NCBI RefSeq assembly: GCF_958298935.1
Contig: NC_084924.1
Span: 20,061,819-20,125,818 of the forward strand
DNA: 64,000 bases
Direction of reading: 5' to 3'
Origin: Phragmites australis
Taxonomy: Eukaryota > Streptophyta > Magnoliopsida > Poales > Poaceae
The position numbers and the translations under genes are program-made. Numbering within the stretch: position 1 is the first letter of the stretch; each line of letters starts with the position of its first letter. The notes beneath the pieces were generated by a model, which did no database searches, was not told the origin of the DNA, and saw only the letters and a list, made by a program, of their open reading frames with translations. Below are positions 36,063 to 47,911 of the stretch, piece by piece.

Positions 36063-38137
36063 GTAAGAATTTGTATCTCCAACCCAACAATTGATGGCTT
36101 ACTGTAAATATGCAATAGACGGGCAACCTTAAAGCTTGGATCGAGAACAAGAGGAATATGATCATATGTTTTATGAGGAAAGAGGGAATAGAAACATGCG
36201 AATTGGGGTATGCAAACAGCGAACATTGATCATCAAGTTGTCAAGTCATCGATTAGGGCAAGACTTCACAAGAGAAAACGATCTCCGACTTCTCTACGCA
36301 CAAATGGATTGCTAATTTAGGCTTTTACTAACCTACTGCGAAGGAACCAAAACAGCAAACTGCTTCTTTTGAACCAACCAAAGATCAAAATCTATATGCA
36401 CACTTATGTAACTATGGTCACGAATCGATTGAAATTTACATCGTTATTAGGAGGAGCCCTTGTATTTTAGAGACCGGGGCGGCCACTCTGCTTGCCCCAT
36501 CCAGGCCCTGGCTCCGAGCAGGTGGGCCACATCGGAGGACTGGTTTGGATGTGTTTCTCGTTTGGCTGCTGCTGGTGCTCGTACAAAGCAAGCGTAGCAA
36601 GATCCTCCGACCTCTGCCTCTGCTAATCATCCCTATTCCATCAACCATGAAGCATCATCACCTTGGTACTCTGTACTACCAAATGAAATCAGACAGCTCT
36701 CACAAAATGTCAAATTGATGTATTTAATGGTTGATCGATGTAATGAATGAATGTCAACTGTTCTAGTGAAATTTTGTGTACTTAGTATGCATAGATGCTG
36801 AATTGGTATACTTTTGAATGATTGATATGTGAACTGGTGTATTGAGTAGGTTTCTGAATTTTTAGACAATTTGTGACCCAAATTGAGCAATTTCATGTTA
36901 TCAAGTATTTTTCCTGCATATAGAATAATACAAAGACTAAAAAATTGGATTTACCAACTTTGGACATTGCATTATTTAATGGTGAATTTAACAAGATTAA
37001 GCACATTTAAACATTACAGAAATTAATTTGCAATTTTCATGAGCACCAATATTTTTATACTGTAGTAAGTAGTTTCACAATTTTTGGACAAGAGATGAAT
37101 TAAATATTAGTTATTGGATGCAGCATATTAACTCAATTACAAAAATTATATTAACTATTTCATTAATCTCTACTACTTAAAAAATACATAATAATTCACA
37201 CACCTTTCTATTCCTGCTTCCACGTCCTTCTCTCCCTACATTCTACCCTCGCTCACGGCTACGCTTCCAGCCACAGGCCATGAGCCCACAGGGCACTAGG
37301 AGTGTTAACTCTTATTGCAATGTATGACATTCAACTAGTATATTAAAATTTTAAATGTACATCATGAAATAACAGAACCAACGAAGGTGGTTTCACTATT
37401 TTTTTAGATCTATTAAGGCTTCTGTGAAATTTTACAGGAGTCAGCCATTTTCTATTAAACAAATAACCTATTTCGCGTGTCATCTGGATTAACTAACAGT
37501 AAAAGCTATGAACCTTCTTTCACCCGAGAGCAGCTAGCCATAGCCATGGCAGGTAGGACCGGAGCCCATGCTGACCAGGTCAGCTCGGTCTTGCAGAGCT
37601 TGCACAGGAGAGAAATGGTGGCGGCACTATGGGGGCTCGCCGGCGACGCACGACGGCGAGAGGCAAAATGGGACCAAGACCACGACTTCCAGATCTCCAC
37701 TGTGAACCTATCAGCAGCAGCCTACACCGGAGGGCCCAGTCGACGGTGAGGCATCCATGGCGGCGGCGGTCAGCGGCCGGAAATGGCGATGACGACATGG
37801 CCCGGCCCGGCCCGGCTGGGGAACAGGAAGAAAAAGGAAGTATTAGGCGCGCCAAAGAGAGGAGAAAAACATGAGAGAGGAGGTCTGGCTAATAGCTCAC
37901 CGGAGGGGCAGGTTTCATGGTGAAATCGAGCTATGCCCGTGACCGGAGGCGGAGAAGGGCCTCGGGTCCGCGCACGCGAAGGGAAATGGTCGGCCCATGC
38001 GATTAGAGGAGTTTCCTGCGCTCCTCTATGGCGGATCTGGGCAGAGGTTTGGGCTGTGGCTGCTGCTCGGCCGAGGCTAATGGGAGAGAAAACAGGAGGC
38101 CGGGTGCGAGCGGATAAGGCAGGGGGCGAGAGAATAA
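36063..38137. other. Intergenic DNA, no supported gene
   Basis: AT-rich to about 37480, then GC-richer to 38130. A 90-codon frame at 37477-37749 and overlapping frames at 37580-37874 look like composition artefacts. No homologous motif is visible. Confidence 0.45.
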
Positions 38138-38438
38138 GGCCGTGTTTGTTTGAGCTTCTGCTTTTGAGTTTCTCTGAAAAGTAGTGCTTTTGGTTTTTTT
38201 GAAAAGCTGTTTTTGGAAATAGGTTCTTGGTTTTTACAATAAATTTTTAGCTTCTCAGCATATAGCTTCTCAGAGAAGCACATCTCAGCGAGCTTCTCAG
38301 CTTTAGTTCATTTTCCTCAGAAACAGACTTCTGACTTCTCCAGAAGTCACTTCTCCAGAACCTCGTTTGTTCTGGCTTCTGACTTCTGGCTTCTGCCAGT
38401 AGCAGAAGCAGTTTTAGAAGCAGTAAACAAACACAGCC
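38138..38438. mobile_element. Tourist-like MITE with TAA target duplication
   Basis: The 301-bp element starts GGCCGTGTTTGTTT and ends AAACAAACACAGCC, a 14-bp inverted repeat with one mismatch. It is flanked by TAA at 38135-38137 and 38439-38441, the 3-bp duplication typical of PIF/Harbinger-derived Tourist MITEs. Internally it carries many CTTCTGACTTCTGG / CTTCTCCAGAAG-like motifs that can pair with each other. There is no coding capacity. Mobilisation in trans by a PIF/Harbinger transposase is inferred from the family. Confidence 0.88.
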
Positions 38439-38749
38439 TAAGGTCGGGAGCTGTGGTTTCTTGACGGTGTCGACGAGCTTCGGCGTCAATAGGTGTGAGC
38501 AGCAGGGAGGGGTGCGAACGGTCTCAGACGGCGTTAGACAGGGGGCAGAGTTCCATTGCCGCGTGTCCAAGCTGCTCTACGCGCTCAGCCTGAAGGTAGA
38601 CGATAACAGGTTCTCCCATATGCACAGTACCCGTCAATATTCCAATTTTCTCCTCCCCTATTTCTCCATTCAAACGAAGTCCTTGCTGAGATCTGAAAAT
38701 CCTAGGCAAAATTATGTGCGTGCTCCATAAATCATATGCAACCCATTTT

Positions 38750-39097
38750 ACTTTGTTTGACCCAAAAAGCATGAGCCAATTTTTAATTAAAATTCCCCAA
38801 ATTAGGCTACTTTTATAAATTCTAGAAATTTTTTAAGGCCTCAAATAAATTCCCCAAAATGGAAAATTCCCTAATATTTCTATAATATGATGTAATAATT
38901 TATAAAATTATTTCTAACCCTAGGTATATGGTGAAAAATGTGAGTTTCTTTATTATTAGTATTTTTAACATTTCATGTGGCTTTCTCTTTTTAATTCAAT
39001 TTGAATTCAAACCAATTCAAATTTGCATAAATTCACGCTCACGAATGGTTATGAATTCCATGCTAATATGAAAATACACAAATTGGGATGTCACAAT
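38750..39097. other. Probable 3' end of an LTR
   Basis: AT-rich DNA with AATTCAAATTTGAATTC-like motifs ends in TTGGGATGTCACA, similar in style to the GGGCTGTTACA and GGGTGTGACA ends of other LTRs in this window. No matching left end or target duplication was found. After 39097 the base composition changes to GC-rich. Confidence 0.4.
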
Positions 39098-41802
39098 GAG
39101 GGATAGGGCATAACCAATGGCAAGGAGGTGGCTTGGAGGGTACAGGCAAGGACGCAGTTGGCGGCTAAGGCCACAGGCGAGGATGAGACATGGTTGGCCT
39201 CGATTAGGTCATGGCGGCGACGAGCGTAGGCCAAGAGGTGGACGATAGCGACAATAGTGAGGCAACAGCTGTCAACAAGGGCGTACGACTCGATTGCTTG
39301 GTTTTGCGAACCACCAATTCAGGTTTGGCTAGCTAGACCACACTCGACTATGTCCATATGCTGACATCAAGTGAAATAGCATACCAAAGAGGATGTGTCA
39401 GGACTAGACCAAGCAAATAGTCTAATGACCTTTGATGTGTAGAGCATACATAGTGATGTCATAGATGAATAACATAGCAATATCCTTTATTAAAAGATAA
39501 TGTTTTTATAAGTGGTACCTTAGAGAGTCAAAACAAAATAAAACTACACCACAAACTCAAATAAGTCTTCAATTGCTTCAAGGCAATCCCCACAGGCAAT
39601 AAACGAAGAAACACATCTTATAATACACCATCTTCATTATACTCCTAAAAGTCTTCACCAACTGAGCACAGTTTAGGTATAACAAGTGTGAGCAAATGCT
39701 GTACTTCGCAAGTTGTAGAAAACTATGCATATGAAGGCTTATCTCAATAATAAGACTTAACATGATTTATTTAGACTTAACATGATGTATTTGCAGAAAA
39801 CACAATTTATTTGTAAATAATAGTTAAAAGTGAGTAATTAATTAATTGAACATAATACTAACAAAGATCAAGATTCCTACCATTTTAACTTAACCACAGG
39901 TTCCAACCACCTGTCTAAATCTAAAGGTTCCAACCACCTTTCCATAACCAAAGGTTCCAACCATCTTTCTCAACTAGGGTCCTAACCACCCTAAGCATAG
40001 TTCTCACCACTATGGTTACCCATCCAGTTACCATTATGTTCTAATTATATGTAGCATTCCTCACTGCTCTTGACTGTAAGTATGGTTGATTAATCAGTTT
40101 TACACTCTGTAGTGGTTGTATATTTTACCCACAAGTTGTGTTTTTTATTTTACCCATCTCGATCAAGCATTTACACACTTTCTATGGTGTATGACTGGGA
40201 ATACACTACAAGGCTGTTACAAAGAATCTTCCATCATGTGTCTACCCGCTAAAGTTTTACCATATTGGGAATACACCCTCTACTCTAGAAGCCCCATCTT
40301 GCACCATATAACTCTGGAAAGTACACCCTTTCATCCATATATCGCCATATAGCCTACACTATTCTAGGAGGATTGCTAATTAATAAGTCAGACCGTGGCC
40401 ATAACTTGGCTTGTGATTGTATTGTAAAGCTCAATCCAATCACACTATGAATGAGTCCTTAATTGATTTGGGTAAGATTACCGCCAACCAATATCTTGTG
40501 CAACATGCATCGGTCTCCACCAGCCACTTGCTAAAATTGTAAGTTTCATATTGCTAACAAAATTAACCTCAAGTTTTACTATTTTTGCATAAGACCATTA
40601 TCACATGTAGTTGAATAGTTATTCACACAATTATTCCAAAGCAAGGCAAATCAATATCTACCCAACAATTATTCCAACCAAACACATGGCGACAAGGAAT
40701 ATCAAGAACATATAGAGTAAAGCCTTAATATAGGATTCTCGATAATTTATTAGCAATACATGTTTATAAACAAAAGCATTTTGAAAAGTAGGTACAAAAT
40801 GATCCATGATAGCTTATCTTCTTGTTGCTTAGTTGGTTCTTTAAACTCTTGATCATGAAGTCTTTGATCTAAAGAAAAACCTATTTATGATGTCAGCGTG
40901 ACATCAGTAGGATTAAATCTATCTAGACTGGGCAGCTGGACCAAACCAGCAAGCGGAAGGTCTCCGAAAGTCCTACATTAGCACCAAGCCATCCCCCAAC
41001 CATATAAGCTTAATTAAATTTGGATCATCGGTTTAAGATCTAACGGTTGAGATGGCTTGGATTGAAGGTACATCCTATTTCTAATCTAGACCGTAGATGT
41101 GAGATCAGGTGGCTCAGAGCTTACCTAGCTCAGCTCCAGTGAACAAAACGGTGGCGACAACTTGGTGCACAGCCAGACTTCGGTCAGGGTCGTTCTACGG
41201 TGGTCTACTTGTTCCATTTAGTGGTGAAAGATGACGAGTGGATGACTGTGAACTTGATGAGCGAGGGTTTGGATGTCGAGGAGCCATGCAGAAGCTCGGC
41301 GATGTGCAAAGGCGACAGAGGAGGCTCGTAGAAGCTCGGTGACATGCAGAGGCAGTGAAAGTCTTTGGCTTGCGTCGAGGAGGTGCTCCGAGTGTCGATC
41401 TTGCATTGAGAAGTTGGGGAAAAGTTTTGGGGTTCCTTCGGGAGGGTCTAGGTCTGTCCTTTTATAGCCAAGGTGGAGTAGGGATCAAGCTAAAGTTCGG
41501 GTAGATCTTGGCAGTGGCAGAGTCCAATTTTGAGTCGATTAGCTTGTTTGAATGAGCATCGGTTGGAGATAGAGCTCAAATTTGGTTATGGGAATCATAC
41601 CGAACCTGTTGGCAAGCTTAGATGCCTTCGAGGTCTTATCCAAGATGAATTTGGGCATGAGCATGTCCTTGCTGGCTCAGACTCGAGGTGGAGAGGAGTC
41701 TGTTGTGAGGAGGAAGAAGACCAACTTGCAGGTCTAGGGCGGCAGTGAGAGAAAGGAAGGGAGGCTGGCGGAGGGTGAGCACGAGTATTGGGCTACATCC
41801 CA
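39098..41802. other. Intergenic repeat-rich DNA, no supported gene
   Basis: It has a GC-rich head (39100-39330), an AT-rich centre and a GC-richer tail (41100-41790) into which the Mutator-like element has inserted. No protein family was recognised. The tail is probably the same host repeat as 46878-47303, since both flank the Mutator element. Confidence 0.45.
39897..40010. repeat. Short tandem repeat, ~28-bp unit
   Basis: AGGTTCCAACCACCT-type units occur at about 39898, 39925 and 39953, with a fourth, more diverged GGTCCTAACCACC copy at about 39980. Confidence 0.7.
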
Positions 41803-41811
41803 GTGAAGTGG

Positions 41812-41961
41812 GAGTTTTTTTTTATATTTTTTTGATTAAAAATTTAAATAAATAGATTCCTCGTGAAAAAAATTGTAAAACTAGGCGCATGCAACCCCCT
41901 GAGAGGGCTGCAACCCTCTGAGAGGGCGGTTAGGCCTGCTAACCGCCCCCGGGAGGGCGGT
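41812..41961 (+). repeat. Left terminal inverted repeat of the MULE
   Basis: About 90 bases of AT-rich sequence are followed by GC-rich short inverted motifs (CCCTGAGAGGG, GGTTAGGCCTGCTAACC). It matches the right end in reverse complement at most positions with small gaps. Further CTGAGAG / CTCTCAGGGGG inverted motifs continue to about 42050. Confidence 0.88.
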
Positions 41962-42704
41962 GCCCGCCCGAGCCCGCACCTTATCACCCCCTGAGAGGCT
42001 GGGTACGGCTCCTTGCCACCCTCTCAGGGGGCGGTAAGGGGGGTTGTCCGCCTGCGCCCGCCAGCCTCCACCCTTCCTCCGTCCTCTATAAAATGGTCTA
42101 AAAATAGCTAAAATTCATATTTTATTCAAAAAAAAGAAAAAGACTCTGAAGAGGGAGGAGAGGAGAGGAAGAGAGCCCGACAAAGCCCTGCTGCATTTGA
42201 TCCGTGGATTTGAAGATCACTTTTTGGTAAGTTCCTCTATACTTTTATTGTTGTTAATTAGTGTAGTAGTAGTATATGACATAGGTTTTAGACATGTATG
42301 ATATAGGGTTTAGAAAATACTATTTTTAGTAGAAAATTGTCAATTTTACTTAGGACACGGTAGGATAGCAGTGAAATATAGAATATTATTTGTACTATGT
42401 TAGTTTTGAATTTGTAGATTTTATAGAGTAATAATTGTAGGGTTGTACTGTGTGACATAGGAGCTAGCATTGTATGATAATAGGCGGACCTAGGATGTAG
42501 CGTTTAGAAAATGATAGTATACTGTGAATATTAATTTCGACATAGTAGAATAGCTATTAAATGTAGATTGTATAGAGTAATATTTGTAGGTAAGTTTGGG
42601 TAGGGCTATTATTGAAAACCTATTGTTATGTATGAATCGGTGTCAGTAAATTTTTTTCTCTGATACTGAGAAATATAGTTCGTCGGTCTTAACATTGGTT
42701 ATAT

Positions 42705-43768
42705 TTGCGGATATTTTCAGGGATGGCAGATAAATTAATTTTTCAGATATATTATGGTGAGGGTGAAATTAGGTACGGTCCTAACGGTGTAGATCTGTCT
42801 AGATTTCATCATGTCATGAAGGGTCTTAGTAAAGCTAATGAGAGGACTATTGTGGGTGTGTGCAAATGGCTCATGCGGTTTTTTCAACTGGATCCGCAGC
42901 AATATGAGCTGAAGCTGAAAGCTATCCTCAGCCGTGCTAGTCATGGATATTTTGGGGAGCTTGTTCCGATCGAAGCCATATCAACTTGGAGGCACTATAT
43001 AGATATATCTTGTGAACGTGGTCCGCCTCTTGTTTTCTTAGCTGAGGCGTACCTGAAAGATCAAACAGAGGTGAACTCTGCGGAAGCAATAGCGTGACCA
43101 AGTGGAGCAATGGAAGATGAATCGGACCAGGTTAATGTCGGGACCAAGGCAGATGTTGGAGATATTCCAGAGATGCAACCGATGGGTGTAGCCGATGAAG
43201 GGTAGCATATCCCTAGCATCATTGAAGAGATGGAGTTGGAGGATCAAGAGTTGGAGGAAGGCCTTACCGATGGGGATTCATCTGACGAGGAGGGTAATGC
43301 TTCAGTGCCTGCAGAGTGGAGAGATCATGAATTTAAAAGCTGGTGGTTAGCAAGGCTGATCAGACACCGTGGCAGTACCATGAGAACGAGGTGTCTCAGG
43401 GTGCTATGTACCCTACAAAGAATGTAGTTATTAATGCAGTTAAATTTTGGTCGCTGTCTCTTTGGAGGCAGTTCAAGGTTCTTAAATCCAGTAAAAAGGA
43501 GTATGATATGAAGTGTTTGGTGCCTCAATGTCCTTGGCGGGTGCATACATTCAGAGTAAAACGGGTAGACTACTGGCAGTGCTCAATAGTTTAGGAACAT
43601 AATTATCACATTGAGGAAATAGAGTTCGTCCATCGGAACCTATCATCTGTCTTTATTGCTAATTTTATGTACGGGGTGATTGTGGACAACCTAAGGTATG
43701 AGCCACGATCAATAATCCGTGCTGTTGAGCAAATGTTACAGTACACAATAAACTATGCGAAGGCATGA
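42705..43768 (+). pseudogene. MULE transposase N-terminus and DNA-binding region
   Basis: The frame from an ATG at 42723 (MADKLIFQIYYGEGEIRYG) resembles the N-terminal region of plant mudrA-like proteins. It runs, through stops at 43095 and 43203, into an acidic linker (GDSSDEEGN). After a frameshift near 43400 the MuDR DNA-binding domain follows: AVKFWSLSLWRQFKVLKS, CLVPQCPWRVHTF, then FIANFMYGVIVDNLRYEP. The sequence stops at YTINYAKA (43768), just where the catalytic DDE domain should begin. In intact MULEs this protein binds the terminal repeats and catalyses transposition. Confidence 0.82.
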
Positions 43769-43846
43769 AGGGCGTAGATATGCATAATTAAAATTTTCGT
43801 AACATTTGTCTTACTGTGAATTATATTTAATATGGTTCACTTGCAG

Positions 43847-45190
43847 GTACACACGCAAAGGCTAGTCGGCTGGCAACCTCTGGACAGATTGCTTGGCCTC
43901 ATACGTCTCAGCATGGGCCCAAGCGCTACAGGTTGTCGTGGAGGAGGCGCGTCCCTTCGACGAGTGGAGCTTCAACGACTACCTACAGTGGTACCTTCCA
44001 CGTACACGCACACGGGTCACCTACACCCCTGAGGGTGTCTGGGCCCACATCGCGTCAACTACGGAGGCGTACCCGATCCATTAGGACGAGGACGTTGCAT
44101 TAGCGATATGTACAAGTCAGTAGTTCATACTCAAGGAACAAAAATTGTACATTTAAATTGTTTTTCTCTTGTTCGTATCCGTAGGCCGATATCATTTACG
44201 ATTTCCACAGGGATGCAGCTGGTACCATGGACTGCCTCAGGCAAGGGGTGCACCTCAGTGTGTCGGATGTCGCGGGCTTCGTAAAGCAGGTTTTCGACAA
44301 GACCACACGCGCCTTGAAGCTTACCTCATGTCGGTCCACCACAAATGTAACTGGAGCGCCTCTCAGGTCTAGTGGGGTCCACGCCGAGTCGTCCCAGAGG
44401 TCAGATGTGCACCATCGTTCATCAGTGTTGGCACCTACACGACCCCTTTTACCACGTCCTGCAGGCTCGGAGCAGATAGGTACGAATTTTTAATTCGCAC
44501 GGCATTGAAATATATTCATTCTTACTGGTGCAATGATTATTAAACTTTTATTAGGTGCACCTACACAAGCCTCCACGCAACCTCGTAGGTACTGGGCGCC
44601 CCTTCATCCCCTTATATTCAGCAATTCAGCTAATATTGTGCACAAGTTATTTCGGTGATGAGGCTGGCCCGTCTTTAGCTGCCCCACGCACTATCCCACC
44701 AGCACCTTTCAAGCCATACTACGCCACACCCGTCTGGCCATCTTCTGCTGCACTGGCATACCATGCATGTACAATTGTGCATTTTTTACTACTACTTTCA
44801 TTTCCACATTGTTCACATCTAATATAATTATTTGTTCATATGCTCCTCCAGCCAGTACATATAGACGCCAGCAGATCCTTCACAGTCCTCATACTCTAGT
44901 CAGGAGGATGAGGCTGGCCCGGACCCCGCGTACGACCTTTGTTCGGGACTTCTTCGGGTGCACACCTGACTACGACGTCCTCCAGCGGTCCTAGGTACCC
45001 AGTGCTCCACTTCGGGCACAACCCACACAGGATGAGGCCTCGACACCGGTGCTCCTTACTAAGGCTACTAGACAGGTCAGTCCACCCGACCCCCTCACCT
45101 ACTCCAGGGGCCACGTGAGGGTCAACCAGCGGCATCGGGAGCACGATGGGGGGCACGGCCGACAGCAGCGGGGGAGACAGCAGTAAAATT
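43847..45190 (+). pseudogene. Plant mobile domain (PMD)-like region in the MULE
   Basis: After an intron-like acceptor (TTGCAG at 43841-43846), the + strand gives SYVSAWAQALQVVVEEARPF, SFNDYLQWYLPRTRTRVTY and, after a probable intron (about 44110-44184), ADIIYDFHRDAAGTMDCL and LKLTSCRSTT. The YLxWY...TR pattern and the C-terminal Arg-Ala-Leu...SC segment fit the PMD (aminotransferase-like) proteins that occur as single host genes and inside grass transposons. A Pro/Ala-rich tail continues to about 45000. There are stops at 44082 and 44491. Its role in transposition is not known. Confidence 0.65.
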
Positions 45191-45741
45191 TTACATTTGT
45201 TTTTGTAACTTACATATGCATATTGATTCGTGATGTACTCTTACGTATTCAGACGCGTGTAATCTTTATGGTCCACTTAGCATGTTGTAATTGCATTTCT
45301 TATTCCAATGTGATGGCATGCTAGTTGCATTTTTTAATCCAACATGACCACACGCTACATTCTATCGAAATCACCAATGTATATCTTACAAAGCTATTTA
45401 TACATGAAGTGACAGCTCGCTTACTCTGTCGGGAGTGTAATTTTAATCATGAAGTGACCACACTATTGAACTTTAACCATGACATGACAACACATGCCTC
45501 CTTACGCAGGCTTTAGACAAGAAGTGATAACACCGGACAGCTTTTACCACACAAATCTCTGTCCATCATCAATGACACAACTTTCCCATTCTTTAAGATG
45601 GAATCCAATGCTCCTACCACTTTTTGAGCCCTTCCACTCCTTTCTTCAAGAGAGAATCCAATGCTCCTTCCTTCCCCCACCATAAATAGTCGAACCTCCA
45701 TACGTTGATGCACCACTCATTTCTCAGATCTCTCAAGTGCA

Positions 45742-46230
45742 ATGTATTCCTCAGTTCCACCAAGTCCACCAAAGAAGCATTGGGGGATTTTCATCCCTTA
45801 AGGTATCTAACCACCGATGTGCTTCTGTGGTGACCGTTGCAGGCTCCGCGAGTCGCATGACATCTCATACACCTATGGGCTACGCTTCTTCATGTGTGCT
45901 AACTACGAATATGACAAGTCTCAACATGGAACATATGAGTATCCACCGGTATAGCAACAAATATCAGCCACATCTTTGCCGATTTCGCACCCTATTTTAC
46001 TAACCGCTCATCTTGTTCTATTTGCTCATTATTGACATGAACATGAGGTGGAGAAGGGAAGCTTACGCACGTCGGGAGTACGAGCAACAATAAGAGGAAC
46101 TTCGCCTAAAGCGGGAGGAAGAAGAGCGCATGAGGAAGGAGGCGCACGACCATACCGTGGCTCAGGCTCGGGAGGCTGAGAGGCAAGGAAGTGGGAGAGA
46201 GCCCGTCGTGCTTAGGCGGTAGGTCCCGAT
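45742..46230 (+). pseudogene. GRF-type zinc finger and coiled-coil protein relic in the MULE
   Basis: From an ATG at 45742 one frame, with two stops, reads MYSSVPPSPPKKHWG, then CFCGDRC (45820-45840), YGLRFFMCANYEYD. The CxCGxxC...GRxFxxC layout fits the GRF-type zinc finger common in grass transposon proteins. Further on, 46035-46223 in another frame reads MRRWRREAYARREYEQQ, then a stop and a Glu/Arg-rich segment that would form a coiled coil, as often follows GRF fingers. The join between the two parts is probably an intron. GRF fingers in other proteins bind single-stranded DNA. Confidence 0.6.
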
Positions 46231-46708
46231 GCCCTCCGAAAGGGAAAATATCCTAGATGCACTCAGTAGAGAGTATCTAATGTAACCTGACATACTTCCA
46301 CTCCCTAAGGCATGTTATGATTAGGAGTGACGCACTAATAAGTAGGTCTTAGTGTGAACCGTACATGCCACATTCTTTTCCTTGTCGTACAGTCACATGT
46401 AATATTTTCCACCGTATGTTTAATATTATGTTTGTCGCTGTTCGCAACCTCATAGCCGCATAATATGCTGCGAGTGCTTCACATATACAATTTGTTCACA
46501 AATACTGATTTTTTATTCTCCAAAAATTACATAACCTACTCCAAATTCTCGCTTCCTCAGTATACCGTTTTCACTACTCTTCAACCTTTTTAATTCCAAA
46601 TTTTGTAAATTCCCTATTTTAATCTTTGACAAAAAAAAACACAAAAATTTGCAATTTTCGGCAAAAAATATGCCATTACCACCCCCTCAGAGGGCGGCTA
46701 GGCTGCTA

Positions 46709-46868
46709 ACCGCCCTCCCAAGCCTGGGGGTGGTTAGCAAGCCTAACCGTCCTTTCGGAGGACTGCAGCCCTATCAGGGGCTGCAGGTGTCTAGTTTTGC
46801 AATTTGTTTCATAAGAAATCTATTTATTTAAATTTTTAATAAAAAAATATAAAAATAAAAAAAATTTC
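46709..46868 (-). repeat. Right terminal inverted repeat of the MULE
   Basis: It mirrors the left end, including AAATTTAAATAAATAGATT and the GGTTAGGCTTGCTAACC motif in reverse complement. The outermost bases are GAAATTTT on this side and GAGTTTTT on the left. Confidence 0.88.
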
Positions 46869-46877
46869 GTGAAGTGG

Positions 46878-47303
46878 CGCATGGTTGGCTGTCTTCAACA
46901 CAAGGGAAGGAAGGGAAGCCCAGGTGGAAAAAGAACTGGAGTACTCAAACAACAGCAGCCTAGAGGGAGAGAGAGGATGGGCTTGGCCCAAGGAAAAGGT
47001 TGGGTTTCGGCCAATAGGCTTTTTTATTTTCTTTTATTTATCCTTTTCCAATTTGTTTTCTGCTATCTAGTAAATCCAGAAAGGCAAATAAAATTCAAAA
47101 ACACATCAAACCGATTCAAATAAATAAAAAATTCCAACAAACAAAAGAGAGCATGATGGACCTAATAAAATTGTTTCTAGCATATAATAATGTTTATGAT
47201 GATTCTAAATTAAATTCTAAGAATTATTTAACTACTTTGTGTTATTGCATTATTATTTAATTAGTTTATGTGTTGTTAATTTAGGAATTTAAAACGGGCT
47301 GTT
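46878..47303. other. Probable 3' end of an LTR interrupted by the MULE
   Basis: AT-rich DNA ends in AAACGGGCTGTTACA, an LTR-like 3' terminus. Its left part should lie before 41803, but I could not find the matching TG start or the target duplication. Confidence 0.45.
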
Positions 47304-47375
47304 ACAGCGTGTCCTTGAACCATGAAGGTGCACGCTGTTGGCTTGATTCTGGTAGCGCGGTCTCCTCCGTACTAC

Positions 47376-47605
47376 TGTTAGGAAATCTAGAATTTTATAA
47401 TTAAATATAGATTCGTCTTGAATTTTTAAAAAATTCGATTATATCTTTTAGAGATTTTTAGTACTATATATACGGGGTATCATCCCTCATTGTAAATAGA
47501 GATGAATAAAGAATAGACATAATTTCCCCTACATTGTGTCTCATTTTACAATTATTCTCCAGAGGGATTGCTAGATTACACCCAGTAGTAGTGGTTCCTT
47601 AATAC
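47376..47605 (+). repeat. 5' LTR of the copia element
   Basis: It starts TGTTAGG, has a TATA-type box in CTATATATACGG (47464-47475) and a GAATAAAG signal (47503-47510), and is followed by a priming-like site. The right boundary is approximate. Confidence 0.6.
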
Positions 47606-47911
47606 GTTATCAGCATGAAGCTCTGCCAAAGATCAAGCTATCGGAATGGATTTGTACTGTATCGAGCGGGCAGGTCATGGCTTAGCCTATATGCCCTACG
47701 CGGCACGAATCTATTCATAAGAATTGAAAGGTACGATTGATTCAGTACATATTGTCGTTACTACTGTCTTTGCGTCTAAATAGATCTGAAATTGCATGAA
47801 CATTAGTTTATATGCATAAACCATAGTGCATATCTATGAACAGTAGAGCATATATATGAACAGTACCATGTGATCTATGCATAGCAATGAACACGGCGTA
47901 GCTAAGTTGGT

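Larger units (their letters stand above)
41812..46868 (+). mobile_element. Mutator-like element (MULE) with plant-mobile-domain and GRF-type cargo
   Basis: The 5057-bp element is flanked by a perfect 9-bp duplication GTGAAGTGG (41803-41811 and 46869-46877), the hallmark of Mutator insertion. Its ends are inverted repeats of about 150 bp. Inside, in order, are a mudrA-type N-terminus and DNA-binding region, a plant mobile domain region and a GRF-type zinc finger with a coiled coil, all on the + strand. Only about 100 bp separates the DNA-binding part from the mobile domain, so the DDE catalytic core of about 300 residues is missing. All coding parts carry stops or frameshifts. It is a non-autonomous, decayed copy. 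Confidence 0.9.
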
